Shown piece after piece: positions 22,916-31,536 of a stretch of DNA of 39,626 nt. Source of the DNA: Sphingomonadaceae bacterium. Its GTDB lineage: Bacteria; Pseudomonadota; Alphaproteobacteria; Sphingomonadales; Sphingomonadaceae. The notes below the pieces were generated by a model that made no database searches, was not told the DNA's origin, and saw only the letters and a program-made list of their open reading frames with translations. Where the stretch lies: contig JAECRT010000028.1 in the NCBI GenBank assembly GCA_016000085.1, positions 1 to 39,626 on the forward strand, given 5' to 3'. Each line of letters opens with the position of its first letter. The first letter of the stretch is position 1. The position numbers and the translations under genes were made by a program.

Positions 22916-23482
22916 GTGTTGCGATTTCTGTCGATCCCTCTTGCTGTTGCCCTGCTGGCCATCGGCCATCCCGCGCTGGCGCAGCAGAAATTCGAGAATC
23001 TGGACCGGATCGACAGTCTGGTCGCCATGACGGTGGGCGCCAATCTGGGCGAACCGGGCGGCCCCGCCGCGCCGGTTGATCGCCGTCTGCACCTTGCCGC
23101 CTGTCCGACCACGCCCGATGTCGAAGGCCCGGTTTTCGGCGCCGCGATCGTGAAGTGCAATGCGCTGGGCTGGCGGATTCGCGTGCCGCTGGTAGCGGGC
23201 GGGGCGGCGGCCGCATCCGGTCCGGTGCCACGCAGCGCTACGGCCAGCCGTTATACGCCGCCTGCGCGCGCGATACCCAAGGATAATGTCGTCAAGCGCG
23301 GCGACCCGGTGCAATTGCTGGCCGGGAACGCGAGCTTTAGCGTTTCGCGCACGATGCTGGCGGATGAAGATGGTGCAGTCGGCGATACGATTAGGGTACG
23401 GGAAGACAAGAAATCCGCACCTATTTTCGCGCAGATCGTAGAAATGGGAATTGTTCGCGTTCCTGGATTTAAGGATTTTTGA
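22916..23482 (+). CDS. flgA: flagellar P-ring assembly chaperone FlgA
   Basis: About 188 residues. GTG 22916 is chosen because a GGAGA ribosome site sits 7 bp upstream, the signal peptide then begins at once (LRFLSIPLAVALLAIGHPALA), and the longer ATG at 22886 would coincide with the predicted sigma-54 transcription start. The mature protein has the FlgA/SAF region: RRLHLAACP near the N-terminus and, after IPKDNVVKRGDPVQLL, a C-terminal beta domain (GDTIRVREDKKSAPIFAQIVEMGIVRV). FlgA assists P-ring (FlgI) assembly in the periplasm. Confidence 0.88.
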   Translation: MLRFLSIPLAVALLAIGHPALAQQKFENLDRIDSLVAMTVGANLGEPGGPAAPVDRRLHLAACPTTPDVEGPVFGAAIVKCNALGWRIRVPLVAGGAAAASGPVPRSATASRYTPPARAIPKDNVVKRGDPVQLLAGNASFSVSRTMLADEDGAVGDTIRVREDKKSAPIFAQIVEMGIVRVPGFKDF

Positions 23483-23495
23483 ACTTGTCCGTTAT
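23469..23495 (+). promoter_or_regulatory. sigma-28 (FliA) promoter for flgM
   Basis: TTAA-N15-TCCGTTAT overlaps the end of flgA. Its -10 block shares CCGTTAT with the stronger flagellin promoter (TAAA-N15-GCCGTTAT) at the same spacing. It would allow FliA-dependent flgM expression, as known in enteric bacteria. Confidence 0.55.
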
Positions 23496-23527
23496 AGCTA
23501 TAGAGGGACGAGGGAAGGATTGAACCC

Positions 23528-23806
23528 ATGATTAAGTCTGTCGGCCAAAGCATCAGCGCCGCCATCGAGGCGACCCGCCTGCGAGAAGGGGGCAAGACGC
23601 GTGCGTCTTCGGCCACCGGGACGAACAGCGCCGTGTCGTCGGCATCGTCGGCCAGTCCTGCCGCGCGTATGGCCGCCGAAGGTGCGCCTGTCGATATGGA
23701 TCGCATTACGGCGATCAAGGCAGCCATTGCGTCGGGTAACTACCCGGTCGATGCCAACGCCATCGCCGAACGCATGGTCGCACTCGACCTGCCTGCCGCA
23801 GGCTGA
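23528..23806 (+). CDS. flgM: anti-sigma-28 factor FlgM
   Basis: 92 residues, with an Ser/Ala-rich flexible N-terminal half and a C-terminal sigma-binding part VDMDRITAIKAAIASGNYPVDANAIAERMV (in several conserved blocks) that is the FlgM signature. It holds FliA inactive until exported through the completed hook-basal body. A GGAAGGA ribosome site precedes ATG 23528. The fliA gene is 3.4 kb downstream and flgN directly follows. Confidence 0.92.
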   Translation: MIKSVGQSISAAIEATRLREGGKTRASSATGTNSAVSSASSASPAARMAAEGAPVDMDRITAIKAAIASGNYPVDANAIAERMVALDLPAAG

Positions 23807-23811
23807 GCGCG

Positions 23812-24120
23812 ATGACGCAGAGTCTTGAAACGCTTGATGAACTCTTCACGGCGTTCGAGCATCTGCGTGAGGTGCTGGGCGATAATGACCCGGTGGCAAT
23901 TGACGCTGCCGGTAGCCGGATCGGGGATGCCGTGGCCGCCATTCGCGCGGTCGGTGCGTGGCGATCCGACCCCGCGCTGATCGAACGGGTGAACGCGATG
24001 CTGCCGCTGTTGGACAGCGCCCGGATACGGCTCAATCTGTTGACCGACAACGCGAATCAGAAGCTGGCGATTCTGGCGGCCCATGGTTCTGCGCACGCGC
24101 CGCTGACATACGGCCGCTGA
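23812..24120 (+). CDS. flgN: FlgN-like flagellar export chaperone
   Basis: 102 residues, all-helical, no signal peptide. The C-terminal block ARIRLNLLTDNANQKLAIL resembles the FlgN C-terminal helix. FlgN chaperones FlgK and FlgL for export. The 5-bp gap after flgM and the flgA-flgM-flgN order match many flagellar loci, which carries much of the weight because FlgN sequences diverge strongly. A strong terminator follows. Confidence 0.78.
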   Translation: MTQSLETLDELFTAFEHLREVLGDNDPVAIDAAGSRIGDAVAAIRAVGAWRSDPALIERVNAMLPLLDSARIRLNLLTDNANQKLAILAAHGSAHAPLTYGR

Positions 24121-24151
24121 TTTTTCTTTAATTGCGAAAATGACGAAAAAC

Positions 24152-24173
24152 GGCGCCTTTTGGCGCCTTTTTT
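24152..24173 (+). terminator. Rho-independent terminator after flgN
   Basis: GGCGCC-TTTT-GGCGCC followed by six T residues; A-rich sequence lies on the other side. It separates the flgA-M-N unit from the next sigma-54 transcript. Confidence 0.88.
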
Positions 24174-24225
24174 GATTGTTTGCCGTGGGATGGTTTTAAT
24201 TTCCTACGGCGGCGTTAACCAAATC

Positions 24226-24242
24226 TTGGCACAAGCCTTGCT
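24226..24242 (+). promoter_or_regulatory. sigma-54 promoter for the transglycosylase-flhA-fliA operon
   Basis: TTGGCACAAGCCTTGCT matches -24/-12 with exact spacing. The predicted start is near 24253. A TTAACCA element lies immediately upstream (24215-24221), and TTTGCCG lies about 50 bp further up. Confidence 0.88.
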
Positions 24243-24278
24243 CTAATGACCTCGCTAGCAATGAGGGAATTGGGTCAC

Positions 24279-25097
24279 GTGTCGGCTTTCGCAGACATTA
24301 CAGCAACGGCAGGATCGACGGGTAATCGCGTAACCAACGCGATTGCGATGGCGAGCCGCCGGACTGGCGTCGACTTTTCCTATCTGCTGGGACAGGCGAA
24401 GATCGAAAGCAGCCTGAACCCGACCGCGCGGGCGGCAACATCGTCCGCCACCGGCCTTTATCAATTCATCGACCAGAGCTGGCTTGCCGTCGTCGACAAG
24501 CATGGCAGCGAATATGGTTTGAGCTGGGCATCGGACGCGATCAGCCAGGGCAGCAATGGCCGCTATTATGTGGCGGACCCGCAATTGCGCCAGCAGATAC
24601 TCGACCTGCGCAAGCATCCCGAAACCGCGTCGGTCATGGCGGCGGAACATGCCGCCGACAACAAGGCCTATCTGGAACAGAAACTTGGTCGCGACGCCGA
24701 GCCGGTCGACCTGTATCTCGCGCATTTCCTGGGTGTCGGCGGGGCCAGCAAATTTCTGTCGGTGCATGACCGCGCGCCTGACGCCAGCGCAGCGTCGCTG
24801 TTTCCGGCGGCGGCACGGGCCAATCGCTCGATCTTCTATGACAGGCAGGGCAATGCCCGCAGCTTTTCCGAAATTCGGGACCGCTTTGCGTCCAAGCTGC
24901 AAAAGGGCGTTCAAAGCCTGGGCGGCGATATTCAATATGCGTCCGCCGCGCTGCCTGACGGCGTCAAGACGGTCCAGCCTGCCGATTATGTGCGGATCGA
25001 AACCCAACGCCTTGCGGCGCAGCCCGACATCATGGTCGCGCCACAGCCGCAAACCGCGCGTCTTGCCTATCTCATGCTCGCCACCCTCGGAAGGTAA
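24279..25097 (+). CDS. flagellum-associated lytic transglycosylase (SltF/FlgJ-partner type)
   Basis: About 272 residues. An SLT-like domain lies near the N-terminus: LGQAKIESSLNPTARA (catalytic Glu43) then SATGLYQFIDQSWL, the usual goose-lysozyme-like motifs. The C-terminal half is not recognised. GTG 24279 is preferred because the longer ATG at 24246 would precede the predicted sigma-54 start (24253) and ATG 24261 would leave only an 8-nt leader. No Sec signal peptide is visible from any start, so export through the flagellar type III apparatus is a possibility. It probably opens peptidoglycan for rod passage, replacing the missing half of FlgJ. Confidence 0.8.
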   Translation: MSAFADITATAGSTGNRVTNAIAMASRRTGVDFSYLLGQAKIESSLNPTARAATSSATGLYQFIDQSWLAVVDKHGSEYGLSWASDAISQGSNGRYYVADPQLRQQILDLRKHPETASVMAAEHAADNKAYLEQKLGRDAEPVDLYLAHFLGVGGASKFLSVHDRAPDASAASLFPAAARANRSIFYDRQGNARSFSEIRDRFASKLQKGVQSLGGDIQYASAALPDGVKTVQPADYVRIETQRLAAQPDIMVAPQPQTARLAYLMLATLGR

Positions 25098-25106
25098 CGA
25101 CCTCTC

Positions 25107-27227
25107 ATGTCTCCTGCCCAAGTGAAGTCGAAGATCTGGACGGACGCCGCCAAGGGAGCCGTGCTGCCCTTTGCGACGCTGATGGTCGTGCTGTTCATGA
25201 TGGTGCCGGTTCCGGCATTCATGCTCGATGTGGGCTTCATCACCAACATCATGATCTCGCTGGCGGTGCTGATGGTGGCGCTCAATGCGGCCAAGCCACT
25301 GGATTTTTCGGCCTTTCCGACCGTGCTGCTGTTCGCGACGCTGCTGCGCCTGGCGCTCAACGTCGCGTCGACCCGCGTCGTCCTGGTGCAGGGCCATGAA
25401 GGATCGGATGCTGCGGGTCAGGTGATCGAGGCGTTCGGTCACTTCCTGATCGGCGGCGACTATGTCGTGGGCATCTTCGTCTTCGCCATCCTGATGATCA
25501 TCAACCTGGTCGTCATCACCAAGGGTGCGGGGCGCGTGTCCGAAGTGTCGGCGCGCTTCACCCTGGACGCCTTGCCCGGCAAGCAGATGGCGATTGACGC
25601 CGATCTCAATGCGGGCCTGATGACGCCGGAAGAAGCCAAGCTGCGCCGGGTCGAAGTGGCGACGGAAGCCGATTTCTACGGTTCCATGGACGGCGCGAGC
25701 AAGTTCGTTAAGGGTGACGCGGTCGCGGGCATCCTGATCCTGGTCATCAACATCGTTGGCGGCATCATTTTGGGCGTGGTCAGCCATGGCCTGGCCATCG
25801 GCGAAGCGGCGCAGACCTACATCGTGCTGGCGATCGGCGATGCGCTGGTCGCGCAGATCCCCGCGCTCCTGCTCTCGATCGCGGCAGCGTCCATCGTGAC
25901 CCGCGTCAAGAGCGAGCAGGATCTGGGCGGTCAGGTCGCCAGCCAGTTTGGTTCGGGCCGGGCCTGGGTGCCGGTCGCCGCCATTCTGGGATTTCTCGGC
26001 GTGCTGCCGGGCATGCCGCATTTCATCATCCTGTCCGCCGCCGCCGTCTCCGGTGGCATCGCCTGGCAGCTGCGTAAAGCGAGCCAGCGCAAGAAAGACG
26101 AACCGGCCCCCGCGCCGCCGCCCGTCAATCCGGCCGTCATCGAGTGGGACGATGTGTCGGACGGCGCGATCCTGGGTCTGGAAATCGGCTATGGGCTGAT
26201 CGGCCTGGTCGATGAGCGCAAGGGTGCGCCGCTGATGGCGCGGATCACCGGCATTCGTCGCCAGCTGTCCAAGGAACTGGGCTTCGTCGTGCCGATGGTG
26301 CGGGTGAAGGACAATCTGGCGCTGGAGCCGAACCAGTATCGTATCACCATTGCCGGCGTGGTCGTGGGCGAGGACGAAATCTGGCCTGAAGACCTGTTGG
26401 CGCTCGACAGCGGCGCGCTGGAAAGCGTTGTCGTGGGGCGCCCGGCGAAAGATCCGACCTTCGGTCTGGACGCGGTGTGGATTTCGCACGCCAAGCGTAG
26501 CGAGGCCGTGGTCGCAGGCTATACGGTGGTCGATCCGCCGACGGTCGTGGCGACCCATCTCAACCAGTTGATCGCGATGAATGCGGCCGAGATGTTCGGC
26601 CTGGACGAAGCGCGCAAGCTGCTCGACAATCTGAAGGAGGCTGCGCCGCAACTGGTCGATGGCCTGACGCCGGGGACGCTCAGCCTGACGCAGATCAGTG
26701 CGCTATGCCGTGCGCTGCTGTCCGAAGGGATCGCGCTCAAGGACTTCCGCCGCATCTGTGAAGCGATGGTCGATGCCGCGCGGCCCGATATGAGCCACGA
26801 ACAACTGGTCGAAGCGGTGCGTCAGCGCATCGGCGCGCTCATCATTCAGGGACTGGTGCCGGTGAAGATGCCGCTGCCCGTCATCACGCTGGATGGCGAT
26901 CTGGAATCCATGCTGGCGCAGGCTATGCGGGTGGCGGGCGATGCCCGGCATCCGATCGAACCGGCGCTCGCCAACCGCATCGTGGAAGCCGTCGTGCAAG
27001 CCGCGCGGCCGTTGCTGGGGCAGGCGCGTAATTTCGCCATCGTCACTTCGCCGGCGGCGCGTCGGGCGCTCGCGCGTCTGTTCAAACCGCATTTGCCCGA
27101 AACGCCGGTGCTGTCCTTCCTCGAAATTCCCGACGGTAAGGGAGTGGAAGTAGTTGCGGTGGTAGGTGGCGAACAACGTCCCGTCCCACGGCATGATCCG
27201 GCGCCCCAGCGCGAACGGGTTGCCTGA
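25107..27227 (+). CDS. flhA: flagellar type III export protein FlhA
   Basis: 706 residues. An N-terminal membrane domain (about 20-320, roughly eight helices) includes the FHIPEP family region TLLRLALNVASTRVVLVQG and the cytoplasmic FHIPEP loop with KQMAIDADLNAGLMTPEEA. A C-terminal cytosolic domain (about 350-690) binds chaperone-substrate complexes. FlhA is the ion-driven core of the export gate. It starts 10 bp after the transglycosylase gene and ends 15 bp before fliA. Confidence 0.97.
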   Translation: MSPAQVKSKIWTDAAKGAVLPFATLMVVLFMMVPVPAFMLDVGFITNIMISLAVLMVALNAAKPLDFSAFPTVLLFATLLRLALNVASTRVVLVQGHEGSDAAGQVIEAFGHFLIGGDYVVGIFVFAILMIINLVVITKGAGRVSEVSARFTLDALPGKQMAIDADLNAGLMTPEEAKLRRVEVATEADFYGSMDGASKFVKGDAVAGILILVINIVGGIILGVVSHGLAIGEAAQTYIVLAIGDALVAQIPALLLSIAAASIVTRVKSEQDLGGQVASQFGSGRAWVPVAAILGFLGVLPGMPHFIILSAAAVSGGIAWQLRKASQRKKDEPAPAPPPVNPAVIEWDDVSDGAILGLEIGYGLIGLVDERKGAPLMARITGIRRQLSKELGFVVPMVRVKDNLALEPNQYRITIAGVVVGEDEIWPEDLLALDSGALESVVVGRPAKDPTFGLDAVWISHAKRSEAVVAGYTVVDPPTVVATHLNQLIAMNAAEMFGLDEARKLLDNLKEAAPQLVDGLTPGTLSLTQISALCRALLSEGIALKDFRRICEAMVDAARPDMSHEQLVEAVRQRIGALIIQGLVPVKMPLPVITLDGDLESMLAQAMRVAGDARHPIEPALANRIVEAVVQAARPLLGQARNFAIVTSPAARRALARLFKPHLPETPVLSFLEIPDGKGVEVVAVVGGEQRPVPRHDPAPQRERVA

Positions 27228-27241
27228 AAGGAGGCTGAGCC

Positions 27242-27970
27242 ATGTATATGAATAAAATCTCGGCCGGTGGTCACACTTATGGCAAGCCCGGCGAGAATAG
27301 CCCGGAACGGCTGGCCCGCCAATATATGCCGCTGGTGCGCAAGATCGCCTGGCATGTCCATGGTCGGGTTTCGACCGCGATCGAGGTGGAGGATCTGCTC
27401 CAGATCGGCATGGTTGCGCTGGTCGAGGCGGCCAACAGTTTCGAGGATCGCGGCCTTGGCTTTGCGGCCTACGCCCAGTTGCGCGTGCGCGGGGCGATGA
27501 TCGACCATCTGCGGCGACAGGCGACCATCTGTCGGTCTGCCATGGCGAAGCGCAAGCAATTGGGCGCATGCCGCAACCAGTTGGAGCAAAAGCTCGGCCG
27601 ATTGCCGACCGAAGCGGAAATGTCGACCGAACTGGGGCTGGAACCGGCCGCCTATCGCGAAATCGCCGATAGCGTGGAGATGGTCCAGCATACCAGCATG
27701 GACGAGGTCTATTCCGACCAGTCGATGTGGTTTGCCGACGTCGAGGATCGCGCCGACGATATTCTGGAGCGGGAATCGCTCAAGAAGGCGCTTGCCGCCT
27801 GCATCGGCGAACTGCCCCAGCGCGAGGCGCTGGTGCTGCAACTCTATTTCGTCGAGGAACTCAATCTGGAGGAAATCGGCCAGACGCTCGACATCGGCGC
27901 GGCACGGGTCTGCCAGATCAAGAAGGCGGCACTCGAAAAGCTGCGGGAAAAACTGCGCGACTGGGACTGA
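27242..27970 (+). CDS. fliA: flagellar sigma factor FliA (sigma-28)
   Basis: 242 residues. Region 2 (EVEDLLQIGMVALVEAAN, FAAYAQLRVRGAMIDHLR), region 3 (LGRLPTEAEMSTELGLEPAAY) and region 4 (LPQREALVLQLYFVEELNLEEIG...) identify a group 3 sigma factor of the FliA type. A strong ribosome site AAAGGAGG precedes ATG 27242. It is last in the sigma-54 operon behind the transglycosylase and flhA, so middle-class sigma-54 control would feed late sigma-28 genes. The flagellin promoter in this window carries its consensus. Confidence 0.96.
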   Translation: MYMNKISAGGHTYGKPGENSPERLARQYMPLVRKIAWHVHGRVSTAIEVEDLLQIGMVALVEAANSFEDRGLGFAAYAQLRVRGAMIDHLRRQATICRSAMAKRKQLGACRNQLEQKLGRLPTEAEMSTELGLEPAAYREIADSVEMVQHTSMDEVYSDQSMWFADVEDRADDILERESLKKALAACIGELPQREALVLQLYFVEELNLEEIGQTLDIGAARVCQIKKAALEKLREKLRDWD

Positions 27971-27976
27971 ACGGGT

Positions 27977-29860
27977 TTATTCGTCGTTGGCGGGGAGCAG
28001 CCCGGCGCGTCTTTCTTCCGCCGTTGGCCAGCGAAAGCGCAGCGGGCGGTAATTTTGCGTGCGCCACCACGGGTCGGCGACTTGAAAAAGCCCGCTTGCC
28101 TCGGCCCGGCGACCCAGATCCTTGCGCGCGGTGATGGCAGCCAGCAACGGCGCGAGCAGCAAGCCCGCCACCACGGGCACCATCCAGCCCAGCCCGCCGG
28201 TCTTCACCGCCATCACGGTCAGCACGATACCGAGCAGGATATGCCATTTGAACAGCCAGATCGCGCTGCCGATGGCCATGCCGTCGCGGTCGCGCGTCTG
28301 GCCGTTCCACGAACTTTTCCGTCCCATCAGAATGCCGAACAGGTTGATCGTCTGGGTCAGCATCGCAACCGGCGCCAGCAGGATGGAGAGCGCGATGTCG
28401 GTCAGCACGCCGCGCGTCATCCGCGCTGCGCCGCCAAAACCGATGCGCCGGGCGGGATCGGCCAATGCCCAGATCATCGCCAGCAACTTGGGACCGAACA
28501 GCAGCACCGCCGTCAACGCCAGCAGGCTGCCCGACGGCAGCACCGCGCTGGGCGGCCATACCCCGGTCATGACGCCGCCCAGCACCACCAGCATCAGCGC
28601 GAGCCACAGGGGCGACGTGCAATAGGCCGATGCGCCGACCAACAGCTGAAAGCGGCTGACCGGGTGCAGGCCAGCGATCTTCACCAACAGGGGCACATGT
28701 TGGATATTGCCCTGGCACCAGCGGCGATCGCGGGTGAACAGGTCGGGCATGGCGGGTGGAAATTCCTCGAAGCTGTCGTCGGCCGTCACCATATGCACGT
28801 CCCAGCCGCGCCGCCGCAACAGGGCCGCCTCCAGCATGTCGTGACTCATGATATGGCCGCCAAAGGGCGCGCGGCCGGGCAATTCGGGCAGGCCGCAACT
28901 GCTGGCGAACGCCTTGACCCGAACGATCGCGTTATGGCCCCAGAACATCCCTTCCGATCCGGCCCACCAGATCATGCCCGCGGCCGAGATTGGCCCGAAC
29001 AGGCGGCTGGCAAATTGCTGCCAGCGCGCGAACAGGGTGGCGGCGCCCATCACCGTCGGCACAGTCTGGATCAGCCCGACATGGGGGTGGCGTTCCATGT
29101 CAGCGGCGAGCCGGGCCATGGTCTGGCCGCTCACTATACTGTCCGCGTCCAGTACGATCATATAATCATAGCCGCCGCCGAAGCGCTGTACCCATTCCGC
29201 TATATTGCCCGGCTTGCGTCCGACGTTGAGCGCGCGGCGACGATAATGGACCGGGCGGGAGAAGGAGCCGCACATTTCCTGATAGGCGCGCCGTTCCGTC
29301 TCCCCGCTTTCGGGATTGGAATCGGACAGGATGAAAAATTCGAACCGCTCGCGCCCCATCACCTGCGCCAACGACCGCTCCATGATCGACAGACGGCCCA
29401 GAACGCCCAGAAAATCCTCATTGCACACCGGCAGCAGGATCGCGGTCTTACCCTGGAGAGGGGCGGAGCTGTGCAGCGGACGGGGGGTGACGCTGCGTCC
29501 CTTGCCCACCGTCAACAGCAGGAAACCGATCAGCGCGGTGGCAAAGCCGAAGGCGATCCAGGCGAAGAGGGGAATGAACAGGCCGAGATAGACGCCCTCC
29601 CACGGCGAAATACCGTCCAGGCCGATCGACCGGCGCATCTCGTGCGCGGCCATGGCGGCGGGGATCAGCGCCAGCAGCACGACCAGCAGGCGGCGCGCCC
29701 ACAGATCGATATTGAAGCGCGGGCGTGCGATCAACGGGGGCGCGACGGTAAAATCCTGTTCCGGCATGGCGATGGGCGTTTCCGGCGGCACATGCTCATA
29801 GGCCCGCGCCAGCGGCTTCGTCCCGGCGGCTTCCACCACCCGTCCGTTTCCTGTCCCCAT
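27977..29860 (-). CDS. opgH: glucans biosynthesis glucosyltransferase OpgH
   Basis: 627 residues. Membrane helices flank a GT2 glycosyltransferase domain containing LLPVCNED, YMIVLDADSIVSG (DxD) and the RRWCQGN processive-synthase motif; several helices follow to the C-terminus. It polymerises the glucose backbone of osmoregulated periplasmic glucans from UDP-glucose while moving it across the inner membrane. It is convergent with fliA and follows opgG by about 66 bp. A later start within the first 35 residues is possible. Confidence 0.93.
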   Translation of the reverse strand: MGTGNGRVVEAAGTKPLARAYEHVPPETPIAMPEQDFTVAPPLIARPRFNIDLWARRLLVVLLALIPAAMAAHEMRRSIGLDGISPWEGVYLGLFIPLFAWIAFGFATALIGFLLLTVGKGRSVTPRPLHSSAPLQGKTAILLPVCNEDFLGVLGRLSIMERSLAQVMGRERFEFFILSDSNPESGETERRAYQEMCGSFSRPVHYRRRALNVGRKPGNIAEWVQRFGGGYDYMIVLDADSIVSGQTMARLAADMERHPHVGLIQTVPTVMGAATLFARWQQFASRLFGPISAAGMIWWAGSEGMFWGHNAIVRVKAFASSCGLPELPGRAPFGGHIMSHDMLEAALLRRRGWDVHMVTADDSFEEFPPAMPDLFTRDRRWCQGNIQHVPLLVKIAGLHPVSRFQLLVGASAYCTSPLWLALMLVVLGGVMTGVWPPSAVLPSGSLLALTAVLLFGPKLLAMIWALADPARRIGFGGAARMTRGVLTDIALSILLAPVAMLTQTINLFGILMGRKSSWNGQTRDRDGMAIGSAIWLFKWHILLGIVLTVMAVKTGGLGWMVPVVAGLLLAPLLAAITARKDLGRRAEASGLFQVADPWWRTQNYRPLRFRWPTAEERRAGLLPANDE

Positions 29861-29926
29861 GCTATTCAGACCCGTCCGTCATTAACCCACAGCGGCAGAA
29901 CCCGCCGTCGTTCGACATGTTCCTTA

Positions 29927-31429
29927 TCATGCGCCGAGGGGGTAATGCACATATTCGCTGAATGCCCGATTGCCCGACCGCAGTTGCAGACGAATATCGG
30001 CTGAAGCGCCTTGTGGCCGCTTTACGTCGAGCACCGTGCGATAGAGGCCATCTTGCCCCAGCACCGGATAGCCTGCCTGCTTGAGCAATGTGCCGCCCTT
30101 GATGTCGGCCCACAGGTCAGGCTTGGCGTCCCTGGGCACGCCAGTAAAATCGATCACGAGCCGGTCGCGGTCGGGCTGGTCGCCCTGGCCGCGCCAGACA
30201 TTGTTGACGATCGCGAGCCCGGTCGAGGCGGGGGATAAAGATGCGGACCAGTCGAGGCGGTAGGCAAGGTCGATCCGTTTGCCCGAAACGGGCGCTGCGT
30301 CGGGCGTCCAATAGGCCGCTACATTGTCCGTATATTCACTGTCGGTGGGGAAGGTGTAGAGGCGGGCTTGGCCCGCGCCCAGCGGCCGGGACGGCGTGGC
30401 CCAAAGCGAGGGGCGGCGATCATAATAGACGCCATCATCCTGATAATGATCGAAATTCCGGTCGCGCTGAAGCAGGCCGAAGCCCTTGGGGTTGCGTTCG
30501 GCAAAGGCGCTGACGAGCGGCGTCGACGGATTGACGAGCGGGCGGCAATGGGCCGTGCCGTCTGCGCTGGCGATCGAAAGCATGTCGGAATCGTGGATTT
30601 CGGGTCGCCAATCGGTGCCTTTCGTCCGGTTCGCCTGATCGTACCAGAACATGCTGGTCATCGGCATCAGCCCCAGTTCGGTTATGGCGCGGCGGGGGAA
30701 AAGGGCGGCGGAAATGTCCTGCCGTACGCCGTCCTGGCCCAGGGAACTGACGAAACGGAATGCACCGGTGATCGATGCGCCGTCCAGCAACGCATAGATG
30801 ATGACGCTATTGTTGCCGGTGCGCTCCAGCCAGAAATGGGTGAAGCGGGGAAATTCTTCCTTGCCCGGAAGGCTGGTGTTGATCGCGATCGCGCGGGCGG
30901 ACAGGCCGAACTGTTTTTGCGGGCTGGGCGCGCGGAAATAGCTGGCGCCCAGAAAGGACAGCCAGTCGCTGTCGCGCGCCGCATTCATGATGCGGAAACC
31001 GGCAAAGCCTGCGTCCGGGCCAAGCGCGCCGACCGGGCTGTCGGCTGGCGCATCGAACATCGAGGGATCATAGCGCAGCGGCGTGGCGCGGCCCTTGTCG
31101 ACGATGGCGATCGTGACGGGTTGCGCGGCATTGCGGCTCAAGGGGAAGAAGCGCACGCCGGTATCGCCGGGCAGGTCGCCCCACAAGGTGCGATCGTCGC
31201 GGAACCGCGCGCGATGGAGCGCGTCATAATCCACCTTGTCCGCACCGGGATAGAGCGGGGTTTCGGCATAGGGCGCGCGCGCCTGCTTTTGCGCCATGGC
31301 AACCAGCCGTTCCCAGGAAAAGGGTGTGGCCTGCGACTGCGCACGCAGCGCAGCGGTGGGGACGAGGAGGGCGGCGCCGGTGGCGGCGATCATCGCGCGC
31401 CGGTCTATGTGGGTCATGCCATGCTTCAT
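29927..31429 (-). CDS. periplasmic glucans biosynthesis protein OpgG/OpgD
   Basis: About 500 residues from ATG 31429 (31417 and 31474 also possible). A twin-arginine-like leader (HIDRRAMIAATGAALLVPTAA) suggests Tat export, which is known for OpgD. The MdoG fold follows, with conserved blocks such as ELGLMPMTSMFWYDQ, RPEIHDSDML and LLQRDRNFDHYQD. These proteins act on the glucan backbone in the periplasm. Together with opgH it makes an opgGH operon within the flagellar locus. OpgG and OpgD are not separable by eye; the Tat-like leader favours OpgD. Confidence 0.9.
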   Translation of the reverse strand: MKHGMTHIDRRAMIAATGAALLVPTAALRAQSQATPFSWERLVAMAQKQARAPYAETPLYPGADKVDYDALHRARFRDDRTLWGDLPGDTGVRFFPLSRNAAQPVTIAIVDKGRATPLRYDPSMFDAPADSPVGALGPDAGFAGFRIMNAARDSDWLSFLGASYFRAPSPQKQFGLSARAIAINTSLPGKEEFPRFTHFWLERTGNNSVIIYALLDGASITGAFRFVSSLGQDGVRQDISAALFPRRAITELGLMPMTSMFWYDQANRTKGTDWRPEIHDSDMLSIASADGTAHCRPLVNPSTPLVSAFAERNPKGFGLLQRDRNFDHYQDDGVYYDRRPSLWATPSRPLGAGQARLYTFPTDSEYTDNVAAYWTPDAAPVSGKRIDLAYRLDWSASLSPASTGLAIVNNVWRGQGDQPDRDRLVIDFTGVPRDAKPDLWADIKGGTLLKQAGYPVLGQDGLYRTVLDVKRPQGASADIRLQLRSGNRAFSEYVHYPLGA

Positions 31430-31477
31430 GAACGCCATAACCGGCAAAGCCAACGCTTGTATCCATGGCGACACGAA

Positions 31478-31507
31478 GAAGCCTCCGCCCGGGGGGACGG
31501 AGGCTTC
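31478..31507. terminator. hairpin upstream of opgG / downstream of flagellin
   Basis: Perfect 10-bp inverted repeat GAAGCCTCCG / CGGAGGCTTC around a 10-nt GC-rich loop, without a T-run on either strand. It lies between flagellin and opgG and could end the flagellin transcript or separate the two units. Confidence 0.5.
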
Positions 31508-31536
31508 GAAAGTCTGGTCGTTCGATCGAAGATGTT

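Noticed and set aside
24255..26651. A 798-codon open frame on the minus strand opposite the transglycosylase gene and flhA
   Set aside because: Its His/Arg/Asp-rich composition is that of an antisense frame in high-GC DNA; flhA on the other strand is unmistakable.
28055..30004. A 649-codon plus-strand open frame opposite opgH
   Set aside because: Low-complexity, Gln/His/Arg-rich shadow of opgH with no recognisable domain.
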